Shown here: piece after piece, positions 1 to 8,314 of the stretch
How the letters are laid out: every line of letters starts with the position of its first letter
How positions within the stretch are numbered: the first letter of the stretch is position 1
Source: Sphingorhabdus sp. M41
GTDB lineage: Bacteria > Pseudomonadota > Alphaproteobacteria > Sphingomonadales > Sphingomonadaceae
DNA length: 64,000 nt
Direction: 5' to 3'
NCBI RefSeq assembly: GCF_001586275.1
Contig: NZ_CP014545.1
Location: forward strand, 682,001 to 746,000
Position numbers and translations under genes: made by a program
The notes under the pieces: generated by a model
Told to the model about the DNA's origin: nothing
What the model saw: only the letters and a program-made list of their open reading frames with translations
Database searches by the model: none

Positions 1-387
1 GAAAATGCGGAAAAGGTCTGCGCCTTCCTGCGCGACCATCCCAAGGTCGACGGCCTCGGCTATCTCGGCTTCATTGAGAACAAGAGCCAGCAGGATATTT
101 ACGACCGCCATTGCAGCGGGGCCGGTTCGACTTTCTCCCTGTTCATCAAGGGCGGCGAAGCAGAAGCCTTCCGTTTCCTCGACGCGATGAAGATCGCCAA
201 GCTGGCAGTGAGCCTCGGCGGCACCGAAACGCTGGCCAGCCTGCCAGCCGCGATGACCCACATATCCGTCCCGGACGAACGCCGCGCCGCCCTCGGCATT
301 ACCGACAATCTGGTGCGCATTTCCATTGGCGTCGAAGACCCGGATGATCTGATCGCTGACTTTGATCAGGCGCTGGCGGCGGTTTGA
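1..387 (+). CDS. Cys/Met metabolism PLP-dependent enzyme (trans-sulfuration family), C-terminal part
   Basis: The 5' end lies outside the window; about 128 C-terminal residues are visible, read from base 1 to a TGA at 385-387. The segment SLGGTETLASLPAAMTH matches the conserved C-terminal block of the cystathionine gamma-synthase / methionine gamma-lyase / O-succinylhomoserine sulfhydrylase family, and RISIGVEDPDDLIADFDQAL is its usual end. These cytoplasmic enzymes make or break C-gamma to sulfur bonds in methionine and cysteine metabolism. Without the PLP-lysine half I cannot tell the substrate apart, so no symbol is given. Confidence 0.88.
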   Translation, partial: ENAEKVCAFLRDHPKVDGLGYLGFIENKSQQDIYDRHCSGAGSTFSLFIKGGEAEAFRFLDAMKIAKLAVSLGGTETLASLPAAMTHISVPDERRAALGITDNLVRISIGVEDPDDLIADFDQALAAV

Positions 388-504
388 AGGACGGGCTGTG
401 CCAAAACGTGCGGGTGATCGCACGGGGGCTATGACCAGCCCGGTAATAGGTTGAAATCTCCGGAGTTACTTTGCGTTGTTGGCAAGCTTCTATAGTCAGG
501 CAAT

Positions 505-2169
505 ATGAAGGATGATTCTCTCGATCCGATGATCCGCGACGCATATGCAATCGCTGCCCAGCCGGAACGGCTGATGAAATTATTGACGGTTCTGCAAAAG
601 CCGGCGGCTGATAATGAAAGCGATCTTCAGCCCCATTTTGCCAATGTGACCGAGTTGCTGACTGAAATCGACCCGAGTGTCGGCGACGACTTTTCTACCT
701 ATGCGCGCGATCTGGAAGGAAATGGCGATCACCTGATTCCACCCGATCTGTCGCTCAACAGAACCATGACTGTGTTGAGCGTCGACGATCAGATCTTCAA
801 GAGCGCGCATCTCGTCCTCGGACAATCGATCCCCGACTGGTTGTTTGGCGTGGATGGGGAGTCCCATGCGCAGGTCGAAAAACTCCTGGAAGAACCGGGC
901 AAGGCCGGGCCTGCCATTGTTCGCCTATATGTTGACCGGGATGACGATAGAGGCGTGTTGTTTGCCGCGCAGAGCTCTGGTGAGGATGACATATCACTGG
1001 ATTTCCGCGTCATGCGCCTGCGCTGGCATGCCGTCATTGGCAGCGCATTTGCGCAGTCGCTGGAGCTTACCGCAACCGAGGAACAACTGGCAGAACATCT
1101 GGTCAATGGCCTGTCTGTCACGGAATTTGCAGCGCAGCGCGAGCGCGCTTTGGGGACCGCAAGAAACCAGCTGAAAGCCCTGCTGCGCAAGCTGGGCATC
1201 GGCTCGCAGACCGAATTGATCTCGCTTTATGCCGGCTTCAGCAACGCTTTCGCGATGGCGGAGACAAATGACCCCAATCTGCTTCCTCCGCGTTCCAGTC
1301 ATCAATTGACTTTGGCCGACGGGTCCCATCTCCCCTTTGAAATATATGGCGATCCGAAAGCCAGGCCGGTCCTCTATCTCCATGCGACAATCGATGGTGC
1401 CTATCTGACCACTAGGCAACAGGACGCTGCCACGGGGCAAAATTTGCGCATCATCGCGCCCTGGCTGCCATTTTATGCCGGCAGCAAAATGGCGAATACC
1501 GGGCTCGCTGTGGTCGACGAATTTGTTGAACGGCTGGTCCATTTGCTGGATCAGCTGAAGATCAAGCGCTGTTCCGTGGTTTCGGCGAGAGTCGCCGCTC
1601 CTTACGGGATGGCCGCCATTCGCAGTCATCCCAACCGGTTTTGCGGTCTCGTCATGGCGGGCGCGATATTACCAGCGGGCGAAGACAATGATTTTTCGCA
1701 TCTCGCCATGGGCTATCGGGCGCCGCTGCGGCTGGCACGGATCGCACCATCTTTTGTCCGGCTATATTTTGCGGCCGTCTCGACCATGGTCCGTCGCGGC
1801 AAGAGCATGGCCTATTTCAAAAGCATCTACGGCGAAAGCACTGCCGATATGCAAACGCTCAACCGGCCCGATGTCGCGGAACTGATGCAGCGGTCGATGA
1901 AACGCACGTTCGAAGACGGCTATGAATCAACCGCGCAACAGGCGATCCTCACAGCAAGCGACTGGTCGAAATGGTGTCGCAAACTGGAGGTGCCGGTCAC
2001 GGTTATATGCGGAGCCGAAGACCGGCTTGCACCGCCTGACATGGTCGAGAAATTTTGCGATCGCTATGGTTTCAATCTGATCGGCCCTTTGCCGGATGTT
2101 GGCAGTCTGGCCATTCAGCAGGTTCCGCACAGGATATTCAGCGAAGCGGCAAAAATCCACATGGATTGA
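505..2169 (+). CDS. LuxR-type HTH regulator fused to a degenerate alpha/beta-hydrolase domain
   Basis: 554 residues. Residues about 1-185 are not recognised and may be a sensor. A LuxR-type helix-turn-helix lies at about 187-243 (LTATEEQLAEHLVNGLSVTE...TARNQLKALLRKLGIGSQTE). From about 265 to the end an alpha/beta-hydrolase fold is recognisable (FEIYGDPKARPVLYLHA, a cap region, VICGAEDRLAPPD). The nucleophile elbow expected as G-x-S-x-G reads VSARVAAP at about 359-366, so the serine seems lost, and no catalytic histidine is evident near the C terminus (PDVGSLAIQQVPHR). I infer a ligand-sensing pseudo-enzyme that controls DNA binding. The start ATG at 505 is the first in frame. Targets are unknown; a palindrome lies just downstream, before the next gene. 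Confidence 0.8.
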   Translation: MKDDSLDPMIRDAYAIAAQPERLMKLLTVLQKPAADNESDLQPHFANVTELLTEIDPSVGDDFSTYARDLEGNGDHLIPPDLSLNRTMTVLSVDDQIFKSAHLVLGQSIPDWLFGVDGESHAQVEKLLEEPGKAGPAIVRLYVDRDDDRGVLFAAQSSGEDDISLDFRVMRLRWHAVIGSAFAQSLELTATEEQLAEHLVNGLSVTEFAAQRERALGTARNQLKALLRKLGIGSQTELISLYAGFSNAFAMAETNDPNLLPPRSSHQLTLADGSHLPFEIYGDPKARPVLYLHATIDGAYLTTRQQDAATGQNLRIIAPWLPFYAGSKMANTGLAVVDEFVERLVHLLDQLKIKRCSVVSARVAAPYGMAAIRSHPNRFCGLVMAGAILPAGEDNDFSHLAMGYRAPLRLARIAPSFVRLYFAAVSTMVRRGKSMAYFKSIYGESTADMQTLNRPDVAELMQRSMKRTFEDGYESTAQQAILTASDWSKWCRKLEVPVTVICGAEDRLAPPDMVEKFCDRYGFNLIGPLPDVGSLAIQQVPHRIFSEAAKIHMD

Positions 2170-2215
2170 GCCGACTTTTGGCCGACCCTCTCTGATCAGA
2201 TAAACCGTAGATATG

Positions 2216-2227
2216 TACCATATGGTA
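2216..2227. promoter_or_regulatory. 12-bp perfect palindrome, candidate operator
   Basis: TACCATATGGTA is a perfect palindrome 59 bases before the start of the secreted protein gene at 2286 and 47 bases after the LuxR-type regulator stop. It sits in an AT-rich stretch that could also hold a promoter. Regulator binding is inference only. Confidence 0.35.
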
Positions 2228-2285
2228 TATTCTAAAGCCTGCACGACTCCATTACCTGCTGCGGTAAATCCAATGGAGATCGACA

Positions 2286-3110
2286 ATGAAATTTTCGAAA
2301 CCGGCTATCGCGGCATTATTCGCCGTTTCCATGCTCAGCAGCGGAGCGGCGCATGCTCAATTTGGTGGCTTGGGCAATGCCATCAAAAAAGAGGCAAAGA
2401 AAACCAAACGGGATGCGGAGAGACAGGCCGTAGACGAAGCCGAGAAAGCCATTGATAACGCGATACGCGGGAAAAAGGGCAAACGGGTAAAAATCGGAAA
2501 AATCAGTGGCGGCGGTTCGGTGGCTCTCGGCACACCATCTGCAAATCTCACATCGCAAACGCAATGTGCTGGCCTTGCTCTTTCCAATGTGACTGTCGGC
2601 AATCTGGGTGACTACACATTCCAGCAGGGCTTCAGCAAGGAAAAGCGCACCGGCTTTATCAACCGCAAGCCTGGCAAAGTGAGCGGGTCATGCATCGCAC
2701 CATCTTTGCAACCACAGGAAATTCTCTATTTCGAAGTCGACGAGAAAAAATACAAGGCGATGGACAAGGGCAATGACTTTACCTGGCAGTGCGTGAAGTC
2801 GGATGACCCCGGCGCCGGTACTGTCGATTACTGGACATGGCACAGCGATCAATATCTTGGCGATTCCCACATGAAATTGCATTGCGGCAATGATCAGGGC
2901 GTCAGCGATTGCGCAACCGGCAGCAACTCTTCGCGGGCTTCTGCTTATACAGCCGACCGGAAAAATCGCGGCAAATATGGCATCAGCTTTCTGGCACGGC
3001 TCAACGAGCACAGCGATGCGAGAACGGAAAAACTATACTGCCAATATTATAACAAAAGAACCGGAAAAAGCCTTGTCGGCTTTGAATATCTGAGTGCCCC
3101 GGCTCGATAG
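2286..3110 (+). CDS. Hypothetical secreted protein
   Basis: 274 residues with a clear Sec signal peptide (MKFSKPAIAALFAVSMLSSG, probable cleavage after AHA). The mature N terminus is short and strongly basic/charged (KKEAKKTKRDAERQAVDEAEKA), likely helical, followed by a larger domain with four or more cysteines (TQCAGL, GSCIAP, WQCVKS, KLHCGN, SDCATG) that could form periplasmic disulfides. I do not recognise the family. The next gene downstream also encodes a small exported cysteine-rich protein, which suggests a shared extracytoplasmic theme. Confidence 0.72.
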   Translation: MKFSKPAIAALFAVSMLSSGAAHAQFGGLGNAIKKEAKKTKRDAERQAVDEAEKAIDNAIRGKKGKRVKIGKISGGGSVALGTPSANLTSQTQCAGLALSNVTVGNLGDYTFQQGFSKEKRTGFINRKPGKVSGSCIAPSLQPQEILYFEVDEKKYKAMDKGNDFTWQCVKSDDPGAGTVDYWTWHSDQYLGDSHMKLHCGNDQGVSDCATGSNSSRASAYTADRKNRGKYGISFLARLNEHSDARTEKLYCQYYNKRTGKSLVGFEYLSAPAR

Positions 3111-3156
3111 TTTCGAGTTCGAATGACTTTTTCCCGTTCCCGGAAGGAACCATAAT

Positions 3157-3459
3157 ATGCGTTATGCCATTGCCTTATCTTCGCTGGTCATTTCCAGCTT
3201 CGTCATTCCGACAGCCTTTGCGCAATCGAGTGACACGACCGTCGCCAAGAATGGCAGTTGCCCGTCCGGATTCAAATCCTCGGGCAGTTCCTGTAAATCC
3301 AGCTCCGGCAAAGTGGCCATTGTAAAAATCGGCTCCTGTCCCACCGGTTTCAAATCCTCCGCCAATTATTGTGTGGGCGAAAAAGGCGATTATGCCGAGG
3401 TCAAGGGCGGCAGCTGTTCCAGTGGCTTGAAAAGCTCCGGGAATTATTGCGTAAAATAG
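3157..3459 (+). CDS. Small secreted protein with three cysteine-containing tandem repeats
   Basis: 100 residues. Residues 1-22 form a signal peptide (MRYAIALSSLVISSFVIPTA-FA). The mature part is three imperfect repeats of the pattern GSC-x-S/T-G-F/L-K-S-S-x-x-x-C: GSCPSGFKSSGSSC, GSCPTGFKSSANYC and GSCSSGLKSSGNYC. Each has one cysteine pair 13 residues apart, consistent with three small disulfide loops. GGAAGGAACC before the ATG is a plausible ribosome binding site. Function unknown; not obviously a known toxin or bacteriocin. Confidence 0.72.
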   Translation: MRYAIALSSLVISSFVIPTAFAQSSDTTVAKNGSCPSGFKSSGSSCKSSSGKVAIVKIGSCPTGFKSSANYCVGEKGDYAEVKGGSCSSGLKSSGNYCVK

Positions 3460-3807
3460 GCGGATCGAAGCGATTGCGCGCCCTTGCCGAAACGCAGTCG
3501 CTTCGGACGTTCTTGGCTTTTGACCTTTCCTACAGCAGCCCAGATTGCTTAGTCTCTTGCCGGAATTTCGACAGGCTCTTTGACAATCTGGATAGAATCG
3601 CAACACCGCTCGATCATCTGCAATAACCGGTCCGGATTGCGCGCTTGGTCCAAAGGTTACACTAGACGGCAGGTTGTTAGTCACAAATGACTGGAAATTC
3701 AGTTCTTTAGGGCAAAAGTGACAGAAAATAAAAGCGGGTGATTGTGTCAGGTTTGTTTTGACTCACCGCCGCGATATATTTGCGCGGAATAGATCAACTC
3801 TACTGTC
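3460..3807. other. Intergenic gap with one strong hairpin
   Basis: No convincing gene. An imperfect hairpin (arms about 3467-3478 and 3493-3504, 12 pairs with one G-U, loop of 14) follows the stop of the cysteine-rich gene and probably acts in its 3' end formation. The remainder, near 3660-3790, is AT-rich and separates two convergent units. Confidence 0.5.
3465..3506 (+). terminator. Probable transcript-end hairpin
   Basis: GAAGCGATTGCG pairs with CGCAGTCGCTTC across a 14-base loop, six bases after the TAG of the small secreted protein gene. The downstream bases are only moderately T-rich (TTCTTGGCTTTTG), so this may be a 3' stabilising hairpin rather than an efficient intrinsic terminator. 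Confidence 0.4.
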
Positions 3808-4278
3808 TTACGACTGCGACATGACCGCGATGGACAGGATTTCAATTGCATCTTCCCGACCGGCAAAATCACCATAGTCTCCGGGCTCCAGTCCCATCAA
3901 TGCCCGGCTGATCGGCGCGGAAAAGGAAACCAGAGCGCCGGCAGGATCCGCTTCATCATCGCCGACGATAGAGAGAGTTTTCTCTTTGCCGTTGAGCAGG
4001 AAGGTAACCCGAGTGCCAAATTCGACCTTTTCGCCGCTCGGCACCGGTGGCAACTCGGCCGTCGATTGCCTGGTGTTCCAGTAGCGCAGGTCGCGTTTGG
4101 CGATCTTGAGCGCTACCTCGTCGGTGAGTTCAGCGACCTTTGCCTGCAATTCGCCGACGCGGTCCTTGATCAGCTGCAAGCCGCGCGCGGTGACCAGATT
4201 GGGGCCGACCGGAATCGGATGCTCGAACTTCGGCTCGAGATGCTCGTCATCACCTTCTCTGCGGAAAGCAACGCTCAT
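3808..4278 (-). CDS. GreA/GreB-family transcription elongation factor-like protein
   Basis: 156 residues from the ATG at 4278; a TTG one codon upstream is a possible alternative. The N-terminal half (LVTARGLQLIKDRVGELQAKVAEL...ALKIAKRDLRYWNTR) is the antiparallel coiled coil that Gre factors insert into the RNA polymerase secondary channel. The C-terminal half (VEFGTRVTFLLNGKEKTLSIVGDDEADP...SFSAPISRALMGLEPGD) is the FKBP-like polymerase-docking domain. The residues at the coiled-coil tip differ enough from GreA/GreB that cleavage stimulation is not assured. It follows a small gene with only a few bases between, so the two are probably co-transcribed. Confidence 0.85.
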   Translation of the reverse strand: MSVAFRREGDDEHLEPKFEHPIPVGPNLVTARGLQLIKDRVGELQAKVAELTDEVALKIAKRDLRYWNTRQSTAELPPVPSGEKVEFGTRVTFLLNGKEKTLSIVGDDEADPAGALVSFSAPISRALMGLEPGDYGDFAGREDAIEILSIAVMSQS

Positions 4279-4281
4279 CAA

Positions 4282-4491
4282 TCAGGCCTTGGTCGTCTTG
4301 GGGGTTACCCAGATCGACACCGGCGCGACAAATTTGCCATGCGCGGGTGTGCCGACATCGATGCGCTCGGCGGTGACCAGCTCGCCGCTCTCGAGACTGA
4401 AGGAGGCCCATGGTTTGGGCATGCGGCCAAAGGTCATTTTCTGGATCGGCTGACCGGTGGCGCTGTTCATGATGGTTGCGATAATAGCCAT
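4282..4491 (-). CDS. Small hypothetical protein
   Basis: 69 residues from ATG 4491 (MAIIATIMNSATGQPIQKMT). The sequence alternates short beta-like segments (SFSLESGELVTAERIDVG, KFVAPVSIWVTP), suggesting a compact beta fold. It ends three bases before the Gre-like start, so it looks like the first gene of that pair. No family recognised. Longer upstream readings run into the HAD phosphatase gene and are unlikely. Confidence 0.55.
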   Translation of the reverse strand: MAIIATIMNSATGQPIQKMTFGRMPKPWASFSLESGELVTAERIDVGTPAHGKFVAPVSIWVTPKTTKA

Positions 4492-4576
4492 GCCGCGCCG
4501 CTTGCGATGGATGGGCCGAACTGTCAACCACCGGCATTGAATGGCGTCATACAGAGCGGGTCCGGGGTTGCTCCGG

Positions 4577-5248
4577 TCAGCGCCAGTCGACGATCTGCCA
4601 GCCGCGCTGTTTGGCCATATGCCGCAAGAGGGGGGTCGGGGTCGTTGCGATTGCTTCATCGGCAAATTCCAGCATCGCCTGGTCGCTGACATGGTCGGAA
4701 TAGGCGCGGACATGGCTGTCGGCGCGCTGCCAGCCCTGTTTCGCAAACAGTGCCTCGATCCGGCCGATCTTGGCATCGTCATAGCAATTCTCGCCAATGA
4801 TGGCGGGCAGGACGCGGCCTTGCGGGTCGACTTCCAGCAGCGTCCCGATCAGATGATCGAAGCCAAGGCGGCGGGCAATCGCCTCGGCGTAAAGTTCATA
4901 GGAAGCGGTGACCAGCACCAGCTTGCGCCCGTCAGCGCGATCTACCTCGATCTGGTCGATCGCTTTCCGATGACGGTTGGACCGCAACACCCTGTCGGCA
5001 AAACGCTCGATATGCGGTTGCAATGCCGAAAGTTTCGGGGAGCTGCCCAGCAACATCCGCTGGTTGAAGGTCTTCAATTGCCCGCGGCTGATCAGCTTGA
5101 GCCCATAGGCAATGAAGCCGAATGGCAGAAGCGGCAGAAAAATCAGCCGCCACGGGGCTCTCGCAAAAACCATGTGAAAGAGAAACGGTGTATAGGTTCC
5201 GCGCACAGTGATCGTGCGGTCCATGTCGTAAAGCGAAATTTTCTGCAT
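4577..5248 (-). CDS. HAD-IB family phosphatase
   Basis: 223 residues. HAD motif I is YDMDRT (residues 7-12; nucleophile aspartate and the +2 aspartate). Motif II is the threonine in LVLVTAS, and motif III/IV corresponds to the region near VRAYSDHVSDQAML. A hydrophobic stretch near residues 35-50 (LIFLPLLPFGFIAYGL) belongs to the cap region and is typical of HAD-IB proteins related to SerB and lysophosphatidate-type phosphatases. The substrate is unknown. Confidence 0.82.
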   Translation of the reverse strand: MQKISLYDMDRTITVRGTYTPFLFHMVFARAPWRLIFLPLLPFGFIAYGLKLISRGQLKTFNQRMLLGSSPKLSALQPHIERFADRVLRSNRHRKAIDQIEVDRADGRKLVLVTASYELYAEAIARRLGFDHLIGTLLEVDPQGRVLPAIIGENCYDDAKIGRIEALFAKQGWQRADSHVRAYSDHVSDQAMLEFADEAIATTPTPLLRHMAKQRGWQIVDWR

Positions 5249-5363
5249 GCCGTCCCGAAGTTCCCGTTCGCGGGGTCCTTAGCAGCCTGCCGGCAAAAGC
5301 ACCAAATATTTGAGCAGTTTAATCTCTTGAGCTTTGGCGCAATTTCGGTCACCTATAGACGCG

Positions 5364-6476
5364 ATGTCCATGCCCAGCGATTTTGTCGAAGAGACAGCCG
5401 AAGGTGGAGCGGTTACGCTGCATTTTTCCGGCGACCTGTCGATTGCCAGCATTGGCGACTTGCCGGAGCGTCTGAGAGAATATGAAGGCGAAGCGCAGCG
5501 GCTCGATATTTCTGCCACCGGCTATACCGACACCGTGGGGGCCTGGCTGATACACCGGACAGCGCGCGACATGAACGCGGAAATTGTCGGTGCGGGTGAC
5601 GATGCACAGCGGCTGATCGCTGCCGTCGCAGGAGCCGATCAGCCGACGGAAATCCGGCCGGAACCGGCCAACCCGGTTATCCGGGTGCTGGGCGAAATTG
5701 GCGAGGCGACGGCTATCGCCTTTACCACGATGACCGGATTGATCGGCTTTTTCGGTGCAATCGTGGTCGGCTTCATGCGTTTGGTTCGACATCCCGGTAA
5801 AATAAGATGGAATGCCGTGATCCAGCGCTTTGACGTTGTCGGCGTCCGTTCGCTTGGCATCATTGGTCTGATGAGCTTTCTTATCGGTCTGGTGATCGCG
5901 CAACAGGGGGCGGTGCAGCTGCGGCAGTTCGGCGCGGAAGTGTTCACGGTCAATCTCGTCGGACGACTGACCCTGCGCGAACTGGGCGTGCTGATGACCG
6001 CGATCATGGTGGCGGGCCGGTCGGGCTCGGCCTTTGCCGCGCAAATCGGCACGATGAAGCTGACCGAGGAAATCGACGCGATGCGCACCATTGGCGTGTC
6101 ACCGGTGGAGGCGCTGGTGCTGCCGCGCTTTATCGCCGCCGTCTTCATGCTGCCACTGCTCGGATTTTACGCATCGATGGTCGCGATCATCGGCGGCGGC
6201 CTGCTCAGCTGGGTTGAACTCGACATCCCGCCAGCCACTTTTTTCGCCCGCATCCGCGAAGTTGTGCCGCTGACCGACGTCTATGTCGGTCTCGTGAAAG
6301 CGCCGGTCTTTGGTGCGATCATCGCGGTTACCGGCTGCTATCAGGGCATGCAGGTCAAGGGCAATGCCGAGGATGTCGGCAAGCGGACGACCGCAGCGGT
6401 GGTTCAGGCTATTTTCCTCGTCATCGTGCTCGATGCCTTTTTTGCGGTTTTCTTTACCTGGATCGGATGGGATTGA
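5364..6476 (+). CDS. mlaE: Phospholipid ABC transporter permease MlaE with N-terminal STAS domain
   Basis: 370 residues from ATG 5364. A TTG at 5334 would add 10 residues, but I see no support for it. Residues 1-90 form a STAS-like domain (VTLHFSGDLSIASIGDLPER, LDISATGYTDTVGAWLI). The remainder is the MlaE permease with about five hydrophobic segments and the conserved ELGVLMTAIMVAGRSGSAFA block. It forms the inner-membrane complex that moves phospholipids between the outer and inner membranes. In many alphaproteobacteria the STAS domain is fused, as here, instead of being a separate MlaB. The stop overlaps the mlaF start (TGATG). Confidence 0.92.
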   Translation: MSMPSDFVEETAEGGAVTLHFSGDLSIASIGDLPERLREYEGEAQRLDISATGYTDTVGAWLIHRTARDMNAEIVGAGDDAQRLIAAVAGADQPTEIRPEPANPVIRVLGEIGEATAIAFTTMTGLIGFFGAIVVGFMRLVRHPGKIRWNAVIQRFDVVGVRSLGIIGLMSFLIGLVIAQQGAVQLRQFGAEVFTVNLVGRLTLRELGVLMTAIMVAGRSGSAFAAQIGTMKLTEEIDAMRTIGVSPVEALVLPRFIAAVFMLPLLGFYASMVAIIGGGLLSWVELDIPPATFFARIREVVPLTDVYVGLVKAPVFGAIIAVTGCYQGMQVKGNAEDVGKRTTAAVVQAIFLVIVLDAFFAVFFTWIGWD

Positions 6477-7291
6477 TGCTCGATTCGCAAGCCATTGCCT
6501 ATGACCCCGATTATGAAGGCCCGATCGTCAGCGTCCACGGCCTGCGCAACGCTTTCGGCGAGCAGGTGGTGCACGACAATCTCGACCTCGATGTGCATCG
6601 CGGCGAAATCATCGGCGTGGTCGGGGGGTCCGGTACCGGCAAATCGGTACTGATGCGCTCGATCATCGGGCTGCAGACGCCGAAAGAAGGCGAGATCAAG
6701 GTCTTTGGCGAACAGATATTGGGAAAATCGGACACCGAGACAATCGAGATCCGCAAGCGCTGGGGTGTGTTGTTTCAGGGTGGCGCGCTATTTTCGACAC
6801 TGACAGTGGCTGAAAATGTAATGGTGCCGATTCGTGAATTCTACCCGGATATGGACCGCGAATTCCGGCGCGAAGTGGCAAAATATAAGGTCTGCCTTTC
6901 CGGATTGTCGCCCGACGCCGCACCGAAATACCCTTCCGAATTGTCCGGCGGGATGCGCAAGCGTGCCGGCATCGCGCGGGCACTCGCGCTTGATCCGGAA
7001 TTGCTGTTTCTGGATGAGCCGACCGCTGGGCTGGACCCGATCGGTGCCGCCGCGTTCGACAAGCTGACCAAGGAATTGCAGCAGACTTTGGGGCTGACCG
7101 TATTCCTGATCACCCATGATCTGGATACGCTGCATGCCATTTGTGACCGGGTGGCGGTACTTGCTGACCAGCGCGTGATCGCGGTAGGCACGATCGACGA
7201 ATTGCTTGCGCTCGACCATCCCTGGATACAGGAATATTTCAACGGTCCACGTGGCCGGCTGGCATCTGCCGGAAAAAAGATGCTGGGATGA
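6476..7291 (+). CDS. mlaF: Phospholipid ABC transporter ATP-binding protein MlaF
   Basis: About 271 residues from the ATG at 6476 overlapping the mlaE stop; an in-frame ATG at 6467 is an alternative. The ABC ATPase motifs are complete: Walker A GGSGTGKS, Q-loop VLFQGGALFS, signature LSGGMRKR, Walker B ELLFLDEPTAGLD and switch ITHD. It powers the MlaE permease. The extended signature with MRKR is typical of MlaF/Mkl proteins. Confidence 0.93.
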   Translation: MLDSQAIAYDPDYEGPIVSVHGLRNAFGEQVVHDNLDLDVHRGEIIGVVGGSGTGKSVLMRSIIGLQTPKEGEIKVFGEQILGKSDTETIEIRKRWGVLFQGGALFSTLTVAENVMVPIREFYPDMDREFRREVAKYKVCLSGLSPDAAPKYPSELSGGMRKRAGIARALALDPELLFLDEPTAGLDPIGAAAFDKLTKELQQTLGLTVFLITHDLDTLHAICDRVAVLADQRVIAVGTIDELLALDHPWIQEYFNGPRGRLASAGKKMLG

Positions 7292-7356
7292 GAATGATGA
7301 TGCGTATCAGAGAATTGTTGCAGGTGACGGCACGGCTCGTCATAGAGGTGAGATAG

Positions 7357-8304
7357 ATGGAAACGCGCTCCAACCATATACTTGTCGGTGTTGTCACTTT
7401 GGCGATGCTGGCCCTTGTGGCCGCCTTTCTTGTATGGATCGTCCGCTTCGGCGATGGTACGACCAAGCAATATGACATCTTTTTCTCCCAGTCGGTAGGC
7501 GGATTGGCGTCGGGAACCGGCGTCACCTTTGCTGGCGTTCCCTCGGGCCAGGTGATCAAGGTCGAACTGTGGAAGAAAGACCCGAATTTTGTTCGCGTCC
7601 GCATTGCGGTCAGTGAAGACACGCCAATATTGGAAGGCACCACCGCCACCATCCAGAGCGTCAGCTTTACAGCGCCCCCCAATATTCAGCTCGACGGCGC
7701 GAAAAAGGGCGCGCCGCCGATTACCGAGCTCGGACCCGAAGGTGTGCCGGTGATCCCGACCAAGCCGGGAGCGCTCGGCGAACTGCTGAACAGCGCGCCG
7801 CTGGTAGTGGAACGGCTGGCAACCCTCACCGATCAGCTGACCCAGCTGTTGTCGGAGGATAATCAGAAATCGATCAGCGGCATATTGGCCAATACCGACA
7901 GGTTGACCGGCAGTCTTGCGAAACAGGCACCCGGACTAGAAGCGTTGATGGAAGAATCGCGGATAGCCATTCGTAACGCCGGTCAGACCGCCGAGAAGCT
8001 TTCGCTTGTGGCAGACAGCGCCAATGATTTTCTGACCAACAATGGCGAGCCAGTGGCCAGAAACCTTGCTACGACGCTCGACTCCGCATCCAAAAGTCTT
8101 CTTGCGTTGGAAGGTGTGCTGAAAAACGCGCAACCTGCAGCAGATCGCTTTTCGAACAAGACTTTGCCGGAAGTCGATCAGCTGGTGCAAGATATGCAGG
8201 CACTGACGAAATCCATGACAGCGGTGACCGAGCGGCTAGATCAGGGTGGCGCCGGATCCTTATTGTCTGCGCCAGCGCTGCCGGACTATAAACCAGGGAA
8301 ATGA
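7357..8304 (+). CDS. mlaD: MCE-domain protein MlaD, periplasmic lipid-binding subunit
   Basis: 315 residues. One N-terminal membrane anchor (ILVGVVTLAMLALVAAFLVW) is followed by the MCE domain (GLASGTGVTFAGVPSGQVIKV...PNFVRVRIAVSEDTPI, about 40-120). A long amphipathic helical region from about 160 to 300 is likely coiled coil. It is longer than E. coli MlaD, as is usual in alphaproteobacterial MCE proteins. It lies 65 bases after mlaF, within the same operon. Confidence 0.9.
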   Translation: METRSNHILVGVVTLAMLALVAAFLVWIVRFGDGTTKQYDIFFSQSVGGLASGTGVTFAGVPSGQVIKVELWKKDPNFVRVRIAVSEDTPILEGTTATIQSVSFTAPPNIQLDGAKKGAPPITELGPEGVPVIPTKPGALGELLNSAPLVVERLATLTDQLTQLLSEDNQKSISGILANTDRLTGSLAKQAPGLEALMEESRIAIRNAGQTAEKLSLVADSANDFLTNNGEPVARNLATTLDSASKSLLALEGVLKNAQPAADRFSNKTLPEVDQLVQDMQALTKSMTAVTERLDQGGAGSLLSAPALPDYKPGK

Positions 8305-8314
8305 CAGGGCAGAT

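Noticed and set aside
4541-5485. 314-residue plus-strand frame
   Set aside because: It covers the HAD phosphatase gene in antisense and runs into mlaE; the HAD motifs on the minus strand are convincing.
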